Origin: Sphingomonas sp. AX6
GTDB lineage: Bacteria > Pseudomonadota > Alphaproteobacteria > Sphingomonadales > Sphingomonadaceae
Length of the DNA stretch: 64,000 nucleotides
NCBI RefSeq assembly: GCF_902506605.1
Contig: NZ_LR733979.1
Span: 2,650,008 to 2,714,007, forward strand
Direction of reading: 5' to 3'
Shown: one piece after another, positions 20,201 to 27,936 of the stretch
Layout: the number at the start of each line of letters is the position of its first letter
Position numbering within the stretch: the stretch's first letter is position 1
The notes under the pieces: generated by a model
What the model was told of the DNA's origin: nothing
What the model saw: only the letters and a program-made list of their open reading frames with translations
The model's database searches: none
Translations under genes and position numbers: made by a program

Positions 20201-23200
20201 GGATTCACAATCGCCCCCGCAAACCGCGACCATGCCGACGAGCTATTCCAACGGCTGGCCGCGACCAATCGCTTGCCGACGCAGATCTACCATTGTTGGT
20301 CGGTAACCGGGGACCGGCGCGTGGTGCACGATGCGCTGCTCGATCTCGGGTTTTTCAGCCTCACCGCGCTCGCGCGCACAGTCTCGCACCATGCCGATGA
20401 GATGCCGGTTCGTATCGCACTGATCACTGACCGTGCCCAGCGCGTCGCGGCGGACGCTCCACCGATGCCAGCCAAGGCTAGTATGATTGGCGGGTCGCAA
20501 GTCATTGCGACCGAATATCCCGCGCTGAAGCTATGCCCGATCGACCTCAGCCTGCCTACAGCACAAAACCGGCGCGGTCTCTCGGAGCTGGCTCGGGCAG
20601 TAATCAGCGAACTTGCCGATGTCGATCGGCCGACTCCGGTCGCGCTGCGAAGCAGAGAGCGCTGGGTGCGCGATTATCAGCAGGCCCGCTCCGCGATGGA
20701 TCCACACGCGCCAGCCATCCGCGGCGACGGCGTCTATCTGATCACCGGAGGACTTGGCGGGATAGGCCTGACTATCGCGCGCGACCTGGCAGCAAAGGGC
20801 GCGCGTGTCGCGCTTTTGACCCGCACCGCATTGCCTCCTCGTAACCGGTGGCCCGACTTGCTAGCTGCGCCTGAAACCCCGGCCGCCACAGCCGATCGCA
20901 TTCGCCGGCTTATGACGCTCGATGCAACGAGCGCGCGCGTCGAATTGGTCACCGCCGACGTCGCCGACCGCCGCGCGATGCGACGCGCCGTCGTGCATAT
21001 CAGGCGCACGCTTGGCCCAATCACCGGCGTCTTCCACACTGCGGGCACTCTCGACGACGCCTTACTCGAGGATCGCTCGCGCGGGGCGATGGATGCGGTG
21101 CTACGGCCAAAGATTGCGGGTACGCTTGCCTTGGCCGAGGCATTGGCGCGCGAGACGCCAGAGTTTTTCCTTCTCTTCTCCTCAATTAGCGCCTTTGCCG
21201 GACTGCCAGGACAAAGCGATTATGCCGCCGCGAATGCCTTTTTGGACGCTTATGCCGATGCCCGCCTCGACGACCCCTCAACCCGCGTGGTGTCGATTGG
21301 CTGGAGTCAGTGGCGCGAAGTTGGCATGACCGCGAAGCTTGGGACCGGGCCTGGTTCCGAAGCAGCGCCCCCCGAGCTGCTGGAAGGGGGCACCGAGATA
21401 GGCCATCCATTTCTTGAACGTATCCACCGCCTTTCCCACGACTGCATGGTGGCGACCGCAACCCTCTCGCCCGATCGGCACTGGTTGCTTAACGAGCACC
21501 GTCTCGAGGGCTTGGGCGCGTTGATTCCGGGAACTGGCTATCTCGAGCTGGCGCGCGCCGCCTATTCGATGGTCGAACCCGGCGCGTTCGCGTTCAGCGA
21601 CTTGCTCTTTCTGTCTCCCTTTACGGTGGCCGATGGTGCGGAACGGGAATTGCGCGTTCGGCTCGACCGTCGCAGTGGCCGTGACTGGCGGTTCGCTATC
21701 CTCGGGAAGTCGGATGACGGTGTATGGGTCGAGCACGCGACCGGTACGATTGGTAGTTTAGACGCAGAAACCCCTGAGAATTTGGACGTGGCCCAACTGC
21801 TGGCGGCATACTCCGACCATAGCAATGGCCCGCGAGGTAAAAGCGCGCTGCTGTCCTTCGGACAACGCTGGAACAACGTTACCGATAGTTCAGCAGGTGC
21901 CGGAGCCATGCTGCTTCACCAGACCCTGTCCGACGCGTTCCAGCCCGACCTCGAAGGCGTCGCGCTGCACCCTGCCCTTCTCGATCTCGCAACTGCAGGC
22001 GCCCAAACGCTGATTCCGAGCTACGATCCCGCGCGCGATTTTTTCGCCCCATTTGCCTATCGGCGGATCGCGGTTCATGCGCCCCTTCCATCACGGATCA
22101 TCAGCCATATTCGCTACCGTGGTCCCAGCGACGCGAACGCGACCACGGCGGCGTTCGACATTACCATTGCTGACCAGGACGGCCTGGTGCTCGCCGAAAT
22201 CGAAGAGTTTACGATGATGCGGGTGCGCGAACCGGCGCGCATGGCAAATAGTGTTCGTCCTACTCCTATCGTGGCGTCTCGCGCGGCAGCGCTTGATCGG
22301 CTGGAGGGACTTCTACCCGAGCAGGGTTTGGCAGCGATCGACCGAGTGCTTGCGGGATCGCGCGGGTCGCACTTAATTGTCTCACCCTACCCGCTCCTAC
22401 CCTTGCTTGCCCATCTTCGCGCTCCTCGGGTCGCACCGAGGGTTCCCGCCCCCGACGGAGATGCCGCAGTCGAACTGCCCGTAACCGCGATGGAACGCGT
22501 CGTAGCAACATTTTGGGAAGACCTATTGGGCGTTGCGCCAGTCGGGCGTCACGACAATTTCTTCGATCTAGGCGGCCATTCCCTTCTGGCTGTTCAGTTC
22601 GCAAACCGCTTCCGCAAGCAAACGGGCAAATCGCTCCCGCTATCGGCGATGCTGGATACGCCCACCGTCGCCAATCTGGCCCTGATCGCAGACCCGGATA
22701 GTGCAGTCCTGCACGTCGAAGGCGACGCTGGTTCCCCGGTTCAGATTCCCGACATCGTGACCATCCGGCCGGGCGGAGAGAAAACACCCGTCTTCTTCGT
22801 CCATGACGGTCTCGGCGAGACACTGCTTTACCGTGGGCTTGCTCTGCGTATCGATCCCACTCGCCCAGTATTGGGGATTGAACCACGCCGCACGCCTAAC
22901 GGCGGCTTCGCACACACTCGAATTGACGAAATGGCAGCGGACTATGTCGCGCGTCTGCGCGTTGCGCAGGCCAGCGGCCCCTATCTGCTAGCCGGGCTAT
23001 GTGCCGGGGGAGTGATCGCGTTTGAAATGGCGCGGCAGCTCGATAAGCTCGGCGAGCGCGTGGCCTTTGTCGGGATCATCGATGCTGCCGACGTCGCGGC
23101 AACAAAGCGCAGGTTCTACCTCACCCGCCAGCGGATGGAGCGACTGTCGATACTGTTTCGCGAAGGTACACACCCGCGGACGGTTGTGACGCTTGCGCGT

Positions 23201-23671
23201 CGCGTCGCTAATGCGGTGATCTGGGAAATCGGCTCGCGACTGCGCCGACTGAAGGATCGCCAAAAGGTACGGCAAATAGAAGAGAGTGCCGCCGCCCCAA
23301 GCGGAGCGACAATCGAATTTTTACCGCTTTATGAGGTTGCCCACACGCGACACCAGCCCGCTGGGCTATTGTCGACGGGGCAGGTCACGCTGTTCAAGGC
23401 GAATACTGGCAATGGCACGATCGAAGATATTCCCTATCAGGAAATCTACAGCGACATTCTGCTCGGATGGGGTCGGCGCGTAGCCGATGAGGTAGGCTTG
23501 GTGTCAGTGCCGGGCGGGCATGGCAGCGCGCTTCAGGAGCCCCATGTCGCTACGCTTGCAGTTCATTTTCAAGCAGCGATCGACCGGGCGATGATCGATG
23601 CCGAACCAAGGTCGCCAGAACTTGCGGAGACCCCGATCGACGAGGCGTTGCTCACGCTGGCGGCCGAATGA
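17264..23671 (+). CDS. Type I polyketide synthase, KS-AT-KR-DH-ACP-TE
   Basis: This 2135-residue single module starts with GTG on the NRPS stop. The KS (about 20-450) has Cys194, His330 and His370. The AT (about 545-850) has Ser640 in GHSSGEY and probably takes malonyl-CoA. The KR has a structural half followed by GGLGGIG (about 1163), an LDD motif (B-type stereochemistry) and Tyr1320. The DH follows the KR, with His1412 (HRLEGLG) and Asp1574 (HPALLD). The ACP has Ser1773. The thioesterase (about 1820-2110) has GLCAGG, so Cys1913 replaces the usual serine, with a GGHGS histidine near the end. It would extend the NRPS-bound aminoacyl unit by two carbons, reduce and dehydrate it, and release it. 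No enoylreductase or methyltransferase is seen. The glycosyltransferase gene starts inside its stop. Confidence 0.95.
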   Translation: MSGVLQYRSEFDPAASDNAENAIAIVGMACRFAGARSINSYWDLLAEGREGVEDLSETALLAAGVSATTLRKPNYVRRAAPLEDMECFDAGLFGLSPRDAAIMDPQHRHFLECSWEALENAGHVPHRFGGAIGVFAGSGHNAYMPYHLLTNRKLVRDVGLFLLRHTSNDKDFLTTRVSYLLNLTGPSINVQTACSTSLVAVHMAAQSLLSGECDMAIAGGASIELPHRQGYIYEQGEILSPDGHCRPFDAQSQGTVFGSGVGVVVLRRLAEAVEAGDHIYAVIRGSAINNDGAGKVGYLAPSVDGQARAIAEALAIADVDADTISYVETHGTGTPVGDPIEIAALTEAFRETSDQVGQCAIGSVKANIGHTDTAAGTAGLIKIALSLHHEALPPSINYAAPNPACAFGGTPFFVQSRLSSWARGGRPRRAGLSSLGVGGTNAHAVIEEAPIRSAGSTSRPLQLLTVSARSATALTTNATELSAHFASHSTDLADAAYTLSNGRSALPLRRCVVAGNVAEASEALAAVAARTDTPTACLPNREAAFMFCGAGSQHVDMARRLYDHEAQFRSSIDAALEALDLIGVPEVRRWLFPVETDRAKATAALERPSIALPALFTVQVALARLWISLGIRPTGMIGHSSGEYAAAHIAGVIDLESALRIVSARGRLFETVERGGMLSVPLSEAELDPLLPPTLSIAAINAPKLCVVSGAADEVTKLQASLAAREIEAQVVRILVAAHSPMLDPILPQFRALMETITLRPPQLPFVSNLTGDWISDAEATSPDYWVRHLRQTVRFTDGLQRLLDDPSRALLEVGPGRSMASLVRQHPERSRDQPVLSSLPHPDQPVAEDRFFWSSVGEFWTLGGSIDWDAYWDGERRLRVPLPTYSFDRQRHWIEAGTIADRDVDDGEAPERIDDPVDWLFAPVWTRGADKPFKPTKGPALVLDDGLGLGAAISAELREVDCDVVLVRTGRRFRETAHGFTIAPANRDHADELFQRLAATNRLPTQIYHCWSVTGDRRVVHDALLDLGFFSLTALARTVSHHADEMPVRIALITDRAQRVAADAPPMPAKASMIGGSQVIATEYPALKLCPIDLSLPTAQNRRGLSELARAVISELADVDRPTPVALRSRERWVRDYQQARSAMDPHAPAIRGDGVYLITGGLGGIGLTIARDLAAKGARVALLTRTALPPRNRWPDLLAAPETPAATADRIRRLMTLDATSARVELVTADVADRRAMRRAVVHIRRTLGPITGVFHTAGTLDDALLEDRSRGAMDAVLRPKIAGTLALAEALARETPEFFLLFSSISAFAGLPGQSDYAAANAFLDAYADARLDDPSTRVVSIGWSQWREVGMTAKLGTGPGSEAAPPELLEGGTEIGHPFLERIHRLSHDCMVATATLSPDRHWLLNEHRLEGLGALIPGTGYLELARAAYSMVEPGAFAFSDLLFLSPFTVADGAERELRVRLDRRSGRDWRFAILGKSDDGVWVEHATGTIGSLDAETPENLDVAQLLAAYSDHSNGPRGKSALLSFGQRWNNVTDSSAGAGAMLLHQTLSDAFQPDLEGVALHPALLDLATAGAQTLIPSYDPARDFFAPFAYRRIAVHAPLPSRIISHIRYRGPSDANATTAAFDITIADQDGLVLAEIEEFTMMRVREPARMANSVRPTPIVASRAAALDRLEGLLPEQGLAAIDRVLAGSRGSHLIVSPYPLLPLLAHLRAPRVAPRVPAPDGDAAVELPVTAMERVVATFWEDLLGVAPVGRHDNFFDLGGHSLLAVQFANRFRKQTGKSLPLSAMLDTPTVANLALIADPDSAVLHVEGDAGSPVQIPDIVTIRPGGEKTPVFFVHDGLGETLLYRGLALRIDPTRPVLGIEPRRTPNGGFAHTRIDEMAADYVARLRVAQASGPYLLAGLCAGGVIAFEMARQLDKLGERVAFVGIIDAADVAATKRRFYLTRQRMERLSILFREGTHPRTVVTLARRVANAVIWEIGSRLRRLKDRQKVRQIEESAAAPSGATIEFLPLYEVAHTRHQPAGLLSTGQVTLFKANTGNGTIEDIPYQEIYSDILLGWGRRVADEVGLVSVPGGHGSALQEPHVATLAVHFQAAIDRAMIDAEPRSPELAETPIDEALLTLAAE

Positions 23672-24675
23672 CCATGGTCGCGCAATCCCCCTCGATCGAC
23701 GTGATTATCGTCAACTATTGTACAGGCTCACTGGTCGTCGCCAGCCTAGCCAGTTTGGAGGCAGAGCGTCTGTTGGTACCCAAGTTGCGCGCGATTGTTG
23801 TCGATAATGCTTCTCCAGACGGATCGGGCGACCTCATCGCGCAGGCGGTTGAGGCGCGCGGATGGGATTGGGTCAAAGTTTTGCGGTCACAACGCAATGG
23901 GGGGTTCGGCGCAGGCAATAATCTTGGAATCAACTGGGCACTGGAGCGCTCCGACGCCGCCGAGCTTTATTGGCTCCTCAACCCCGACACGATCGTGCAG
24001 CCATGTGCCGCCTCAGCCCTCACGCAATTCATGGAGGCGGAACCGCTGGCGGGGATCGCGGGCAGCGCATTATTGGAGGCTGACGAGACCCCTTGGCCGT
24101 TTGCATTCCGATTTCCCACAATTCTTGGCGAAGTCGAACGTGCCGCACGGTTGGGACTGCTTTCCCGCATACTCAAGAAACGCGCAGTAATGCGAGCGAT
24201 GGGCAGCGCGCCTGAACGCGTCGATTGGGTTTCCGGCGCCAGCTTCGTCATTCGGCGCGCCCTTCTCGAGCAAGGGTTGCGCTTCGATGAGTCCTTTTTC
24301 CTTTATTATGAGGAGACCGATTTCTGCCTCCACGCCGCACGTGCCGGATGGGAATGTTGGTATGTGCCCGGCGCGGTCGTGCTTCACGTGGCCGGTCAAA
24401 GCACAGGCGTAACCGGTCACCAACTCGCATTGAAGCGATTGCCATCCTACTGGTTTAGGTCCCGGCAGTATTATTTCTTAAAGAACCACGGTCGGGTTTA
24501 CGGCATGTTGGCCGATATTGCCTGGATGTCCGGGCACATTGTCGCAGTGATTAAAGCGCGTCTCCGTGGTGCATCATCGGTTGATCCGCCGTGGCTACTG
24601 ATCGACTTTCTCCGCCATTCGGCCTTCATGCCTCAACGGCTGAACCGCGACTGGAGCGCGACGGGGGGTGCGTGA
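23668..24675 (+). CDS. WbbL-like rhamnosyltransferase (family 2 glycosyltransferase)
   Basis: This 335-residue GT2 enzyme has VIIVNYCTGS, VVDNASPDGSG, SQRNGGFGAGNN, LNPDT (metal site) and EETDFCLHAARAGW. These are typical of dTDP-rhamnose:glycan rhamnosyltransferases such as WbbL. A complete dTDP-rhamnose operon lies 2.3 kb downstream. The ATG overlaps the PKS stop by four bases, and the phosphopantetheinyl transferase gene overlaps its own 3' end by eight, so it is locked between assembly-line genes. It may rhamnosylate the polysaccharide or the NRPS/PKS product. Rhamnose as donor is inferred from similarity and context. Confidence 0.82.
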   Translation: MTMVAQSPSIDVIIVNYCTGSLVVASLASLEAERLLVPKLRAIVVDNASPDGSGDLIAQAVEARGWDWVKVLRSQRNGGFGAGNNLGINWALERSDAAELYWLLNPDTIVQPCAASALTQFMEAEPLAGIAGSALLEADETPWPFAFRFPTILGEVERAARLGLLSRILKKRAVMRAMGSAPERVDWVSGASFVIRRALLEQGLRFDESFFLYYEETDFCLHAARAGWECWYVPGAVVLHVAGQSTGVTGHQLALKRLPSYWFRSRQYYFLKNHGRVYGMLADIAWMSGHIVAVIKARLRGASSVDPPWLLIDFLRHSAFMPQRLNRDWSATGGA

Positions 24676-25399
24676 ACGAGCCGCCGCAATTCTCAACGAA
24701 TTGGGCATCACTGCCCAGCTAGTCGCTACGCCCGGTGCCCCACTAACGCTGTGGATGGCCACCGAATGGCCGCGGCCTGATTTGCGGCACCGGTCGCTGC
24801 TCTCCAGTGGCGAGATCGAACGTGCGGGTCGTCTGCGGAGCGCGCGGCTTCGCGATCGCTTCATCGTAGCCCACGCAGCACGCTGCGTGATCATCGATTC
24901 GATGTTTGGTGTTACTTGTTGCGACCAGATTGTGGGACTGGGGCCGCGGGGGAAACCCTGCCTGGTTGATCGCCCCGAGATCCAGTTCAATCTCAGCTAC
25001 AGCCAGAACCGGTTCGCGATCGCAGTTGCACGCGATATCCCCATCGGGATCGACATCGAGCATTTGCGCACAATCGAGGATGCGGTTGCGTTGGCAACGC
25101 TCCACTATTCTCTGTCTGAACTCGACGCGCTGGCAGAACAGCCTTCTGGCAGCGAAGGGTTTGATCGGATTTTTTTGAGTGTGTGGACCCGTAAGGAAGC
25201 CTTTCTGAAGGCTCTCGGTCGGGGTCTGGGCGATTTGCCGCTCCATGAGATCGACTGCGGCGCTTTTCGAACTGAGACGGTGCGGATGGGTGATCGCCAA
25301 ATCCGCACCGACACGACCCTAACCAGTTCTTATCTAGTTTCTTGGGCTTGGGAACATATCGGTTGTTTAACGGGCTCAAGCCGCAAACGGCAGCTCTGA
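24668..25399 (+). CDS. 4'-phosphopantetheinyl transferase (Sfp/EntD type)
   Basis: This 243-residue enzyme would attach the phosphopantetheine arm of CoA to the T and ACP serines of the two upstream megasynthases. Signature residues are present: Asp129 and Glu131 in GIDIEHLR (Mg2+ site) and WTRKEAFLKALGRG, with Trp173, Lys176, Glu177 and Lys181. Length fits Sfp-type enzymes. It starts with GTG inside the end of the glycosyltransferase gene (8-nt overlap) and ends convergently, overlapping the small LuxR-type gene by 24 nt. Its place in the operon strongly supports a functional NRPS/PKS pathway. Confidence 0.93.
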   Translation: MRERAAAILNELGITAQLVATPGAPLTLWMATEWPRPDLRHRSLLSSGEIERAGRLRSARLRDRFIVAHAARCVIIDSMFGVTCCDQIVGLGPRGKPCLVDRPEIQFNLSYSQNRFAIAVARDIPIGIDIEHLRTIEDAVALATLHYSLSELDALAEQPSGSEGFDRIFLSVWTRKEAFLKALGRGLGDLPLHEIDCGAFRTETVRMGDRQIRTDTTLTSSYLVSWAWEHIGCLTGSSRKRQL

Positions 25400-25627
25400 A
25401 TGCCGATCTTGATTGAGTAGCCCTTCACGAATGACATGCGCGATCATATGCGCACGATTTCTGGTCCTGGTCTTCAAACGCACGTTTTCGACATGTCGCT
25501 CAACAGTACAAGGCGAAATGTCCAGTTCAATTGCAGCCTCTTTTGCCGAAAGACCGAGTGAAACGAGGTAGAGCACCTCGGATTCACGATTGGTCAAACG
25601 AATCAGTTCTTCTATTTGTCGTGGCAT
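25376..25627 (-). CDS. Small LuxR-type helix-turn-helix regulator without receiver domain
   Basis: This 83-residue protein is almost only a GerE/LuxR DNA-binding domain: LTNRESEVLYLVSLGLSAKE followed by the recognition region CTVERHVENVRLKT. It lacks a receiver or autoinducer domain, so any signal must act through partners or expression level. A near-perfect Shine-Dalgarno, AAGGAGG at 25633-25639 on the minus strand, lies 5 nt before the ATG. Its 3' end overlaps the phosphopantetheinyl transferase gene by 24 nt on the opposite strand. Two strong inverted repeats upstream may be its own or a partner's operators. It probably regulates the neighbouring exopolysaccharide or assembly-line genes, but this is contextual. 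Confidence 0.85.
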   Translation of the reverse strand: MPRQIEELIRLTNRESEVLYLVSLGLSAKEAAIELDISPCTVERHVENVRLKTRTRNRAHMIAHVIREGLLNQDRHSELPFAA

Positions 25628-25729
25628 TGGATCCTCCTTCTGTCATGTCCCTCCCCTAGGATCACCACCGGGATCATCATCTCAATTCGTCGTAATGTCT
25701 CGCACGATTCTGGGTAGCGGCAACCCAAT

Positions 25730-25749
25730 GGTGCACCCGTCCGTGCACC
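25730..25749. promoter_or_regulatory. Perfect inverted repeat, candidate operator
   Basis: Arms of 7 bp (GGTGCAC and GTGCACC) are separated by 6 bp, giving a 20-bp dyad typical in size for dimeric helix-turn-helix regulators. It lies about 100 bp upstream of the small LuxR-type gene on the minus strand, a plausible autoregulatory position. Confidence 0.45.
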
Positions 25750-25824
25750 TGTTTTGGGGGGTTGCAGGTCTTTCGAATAGGCGGCGCGATCCAAAAGGAT
25801 AATTTGCGCCGGAATCGTGGGGTT

Positions 25825-25840
25825 TTTGCGATATCGCAAA
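25825..25840. promoter_or_regulatory. 16-bp uninterrupted palindrome, candidate operator
   Basis: TTTGCGATATCGCAAA is a perfect 16-bp palindrome about 200 bp upstream of the small LuxR-type gene and about 170 bp past the 3' end of the second LuxR-type gene. No other feature explains it. It could be a regulator site; a chance palindrome of this length is unlikely. Confidence 0.4.
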
Positions 25841-26010
25841 GCATCAAGCCATTGTTCGCTCTGGAGTTTTTAACCGATTAGGCGGGTCGCCGAGGGACGG
25901 GCTTGCCAGCACGATCTTGGCCCAAATTGAGCCGAGCTGTTCCGCAGATGTGCCGGGATGTGACACTGCTGCCGCCAGCGCGCGAATCTTATGGGTCAAA
26001 AGAGAACGGT

Positions 26011-26700
26011 TCAGCGCAGTGCTTCGCCGTTCGCACCCGCGTCACTCTCGAAAGGGAGCATTGGAAACCGCGCCATCATCGCTGCCTGCGTCCGATTGTT
26101 CACGGACATTTTTCGAAAGATCGTCTTCACGTGCAATTTGACCGTCGCCTCGCTGACGCCCAGCCGCCGTGATATGATCTTGTTGGGCATCCCCATGACC
26201 AGGCATTCGAGAATTTCACGATCGCGCTCGACCAGCCCGTATAACGCTGCGACATCTGTCGTCTGGCGTTCCACTGGCATCGCCTGACGATCGGACAGGC
26301 TGTCGATCAGTTCGCTCGGTGCAACCTTCTCGCCCAATGCGACGAGCTGAATCATGACCAGGAACGACTGATACGGAATGTTCTGGGGAATGTAACCATA
26401 CACCCCGGCCGCGAAGGCGCGGTTCATCCGGTCGAAATCGAACGATTCGACCAGCAGTACCACCCGGCATTCAGGTGCAGCAGTCATCAGGCTAGCAAGC
26501 GGATCGAGGTCGCAATCGGAACCGCGCACTGCACCGTCGTAAAGCACGATGTGTGCGCCATTCACCTGGTCGACGTCCAACTCGTCCAAACTGGCGGTTG
26601 CTTGCGCCACTCCGAACCCGTTGTCGATCAGAATGCGCTTCAGTCCTTCGCGCGTCAGCGCGTTCTTGACGACCAAGCTAGTCAATATCGAGCAGTCCAT
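26011..26700 (-). CDS. NarL/FixJ-type regulator with atypical receiver domain
   Basis: This 229-residue protein has an N-terminal receiver-like domain (about 1-125) and a C-terminal LuxR helix-turn-helix (about 150-215; LVERDREILECLVMGMPNKI, then SEATVKLHVKTIFRKM). Asp55 (VLYDGA) is at the phospho-acceptor position. The conserved acidic pair after strand 1 is missing (SLVVKN), and the invariant lysine is replaced by Gln106 in GYIPQN. Normal phosphorelay control is therefore doubtful. Family members with such receivers often work without phosphorylation. Its position between the exopolysaccharide/NRPS run and the rml operon suggests control of polysaccharide genes. Confidence 0.85.
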   Translation of the reverse strand: MDCSILTSLVVKNALTREGLKRILIDNGFGVAQATASLDELDVDQVNGAHIVLYDGAVRGSDCDLDPLASLMTAAPECRVVLLVESFDFDRMNRAFAAGVYGYIPQNIPYQSFLVMIQLVALGEKVAPSELIDSLSDRQAMPVERQTTDVAALYGLVERDREILECLVMGMPNKIISRRLGVSEATVKLHVKTIFRKMSVNNRTQAAMMARFPMLPFESDAGANGEALR

Positions 26701-27021
26701 ACCTTAGTGCTCCAATCCGCGAAGATGGAGAAGCTGCCCGCTGTACTAAATCGCGCCGCCCCCCCCTGTCTCTGCAGGAAATGACTGGATTACGCACGAC
26801 CCCCGATACGCACGCTATACCACCGACCTACTCTTTTGAGAACGCAGAAGTTTGATCGTGGCGAGCTTCGATGAATGGGCTTAGATGCCTGAAATATAGC
26901 GAGTTTGCCGGCGCCAAGTGCTTGGAATGACGATAATGGCACGACCAGCCAGCCGATTGTCCCGGTAAGAAACGCATCGCGAGCCGAGTCGATCTCAAAT
27001 GGCAGAAAACAGTCAAATGTG
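26701..27021. other. Gene-free stretch upstream of the regulator and downstream of rmlA
   Basis: About 320 bp with no coding sequence I can support. It holds the promoter of the minus-strand regulator (just right of 26,700) and the 3' untranslated end of the rml operon. I saw no clear intrinsic terminator. Confidence 0.5.
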
Positions 27022-27936
27022 TCAGGCTGCTCGATGGTGTGAGAGCGATCGCACAACACCCTCCAGATCACGTTCCATAACCGCGCCGATGATAGCCCGA
27101 CCATAAGCGGTCTTACCGAACCTTTCGCTGTGTTCGATCGCTTTGCTGGCGGTGATAAACCCTTGGTTGAACGCAATTTCTTCCAAGCAGGCAATCTGAA
27201 TGCCCTGTCGGTTCTGAACCGTGCGGACGAACTCTCCGGCTTCGAGCAGGCTGTCGTGCGTTCCGGTATCCAGCCATGCGTAGCCCCTGCCCATCTGTTC
27301 GACATGGAGGGTTCCGGCATTGAGATAGATCCGGTTTAGATCGGTAATTTCTAGCTCACCGCGCGCCGACCCGCGGAGTTCCCGGGCATAATCGACCACC
27401 CGATTGTCGTAGAAATAGAGCCCGGTGACGACCTGGTTCGATTTCGGCGCTGCTGGTTTTTCCTCAAGGCCGATCGCCCTACCCGCTTCGTCCAGTTCGA
27501 CCACGCCGTAGCGTTCGGGGTTATCGACCCGATATGAGAACACCGTCGCGCCGTGGCGGCGTGCGCTGGCGCTTTCGAGCAGGTGAGTCAAGTTGGCGCC
27601 GAAGAACAGATTGTCGCCCAGCACCAGCGCGACGTTGTCGTTCGCGATAAAATCGGCACCGATCGTCAAGGCTTGGGCGAGACCTTCGGGTCGCGGCTGT
27701 TCGGCATAGGACAGGCGAAGCCCGAGCGCCGATCCGTCGCCGAGCAGCGACTGGTAGCTTGGCAGAAATTCGGGACTGGAGATGATCAGGATATCGCGGA
27801 TGCCGGCGAGCATAAGCACCGACATTGGGTAATAGATCATCGGCTTGTCATAGACCGGCAGCAACTGCTTGTTGACGGCGAGTGTCGCCGGATGAAGCCG
27901 CGTGCCGTTGCCGCCTGCGAGAATGATGCCCTTCAT
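27022..27936 (-). CDS. rmlA: Glucose-1-phosphate thymidylyltransferase
   Basis: This 304-residue enzyme makes dTDP-glucose from dTTP and glucose-1-phosphate, the first step to dTDP-L-rhamnose. The nucleotide-binding signature [13 protein letters not shown] follows the start, then [36 protein letters not shown] and TGLYFYDN. Length is typical. It is the last gene of rmlC-rmlB-rmlD-rmlA. Its ATG lies 89 nt inside the rmlD reading frame, with GGAGGAAAC just before it as ribosome binding site. Confidence 0.97.
   Translation of the reverse strand: MKGIILAGGNGTRLHPATLAVNKQLLPVYDKPMIYYPMSVLMLAGIRDILIISSPEFLPSYQSLLGDGSALGLRLSYAEQPRPEGLAQALTIGADFIANDNVALVLGDNLFFGANLTHLLESASARRHGATVFSYRVDNPERYGVVELDEAGRAIGLEEKPAAPKSNQVVTGLYFYDNRVVDYARELRGSARGELEITDLNRIYLNAGTLHVEQMGRGYAWLDTGTHDSLLEAGEFVRTVQNRQGIQIACLEEIAFNQGFITASKAIEHSERFGKTAYGRAIIGAVMERDLEGVVRSLSHHRAA

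Larger units (their letters stand above)
25628..26010. other. Gene-free stretch between the two LuxR-type regulators
   Basis: About 380 bp with no convincing coding sequence. It contains two strong dyads, at 25,730-25,749 and 25,825-25,840, listed separately, and must hold the promoter of the small LuxR-type gene. Confidence 0.6.

Noticed and set aside
26790..27320. Minus-strand open frame across the 3' end of rmlA and the gap beyond it
   Set aside because: It reads rmlA in another frame, and its tail past 27,022 has no recognisable similarity.
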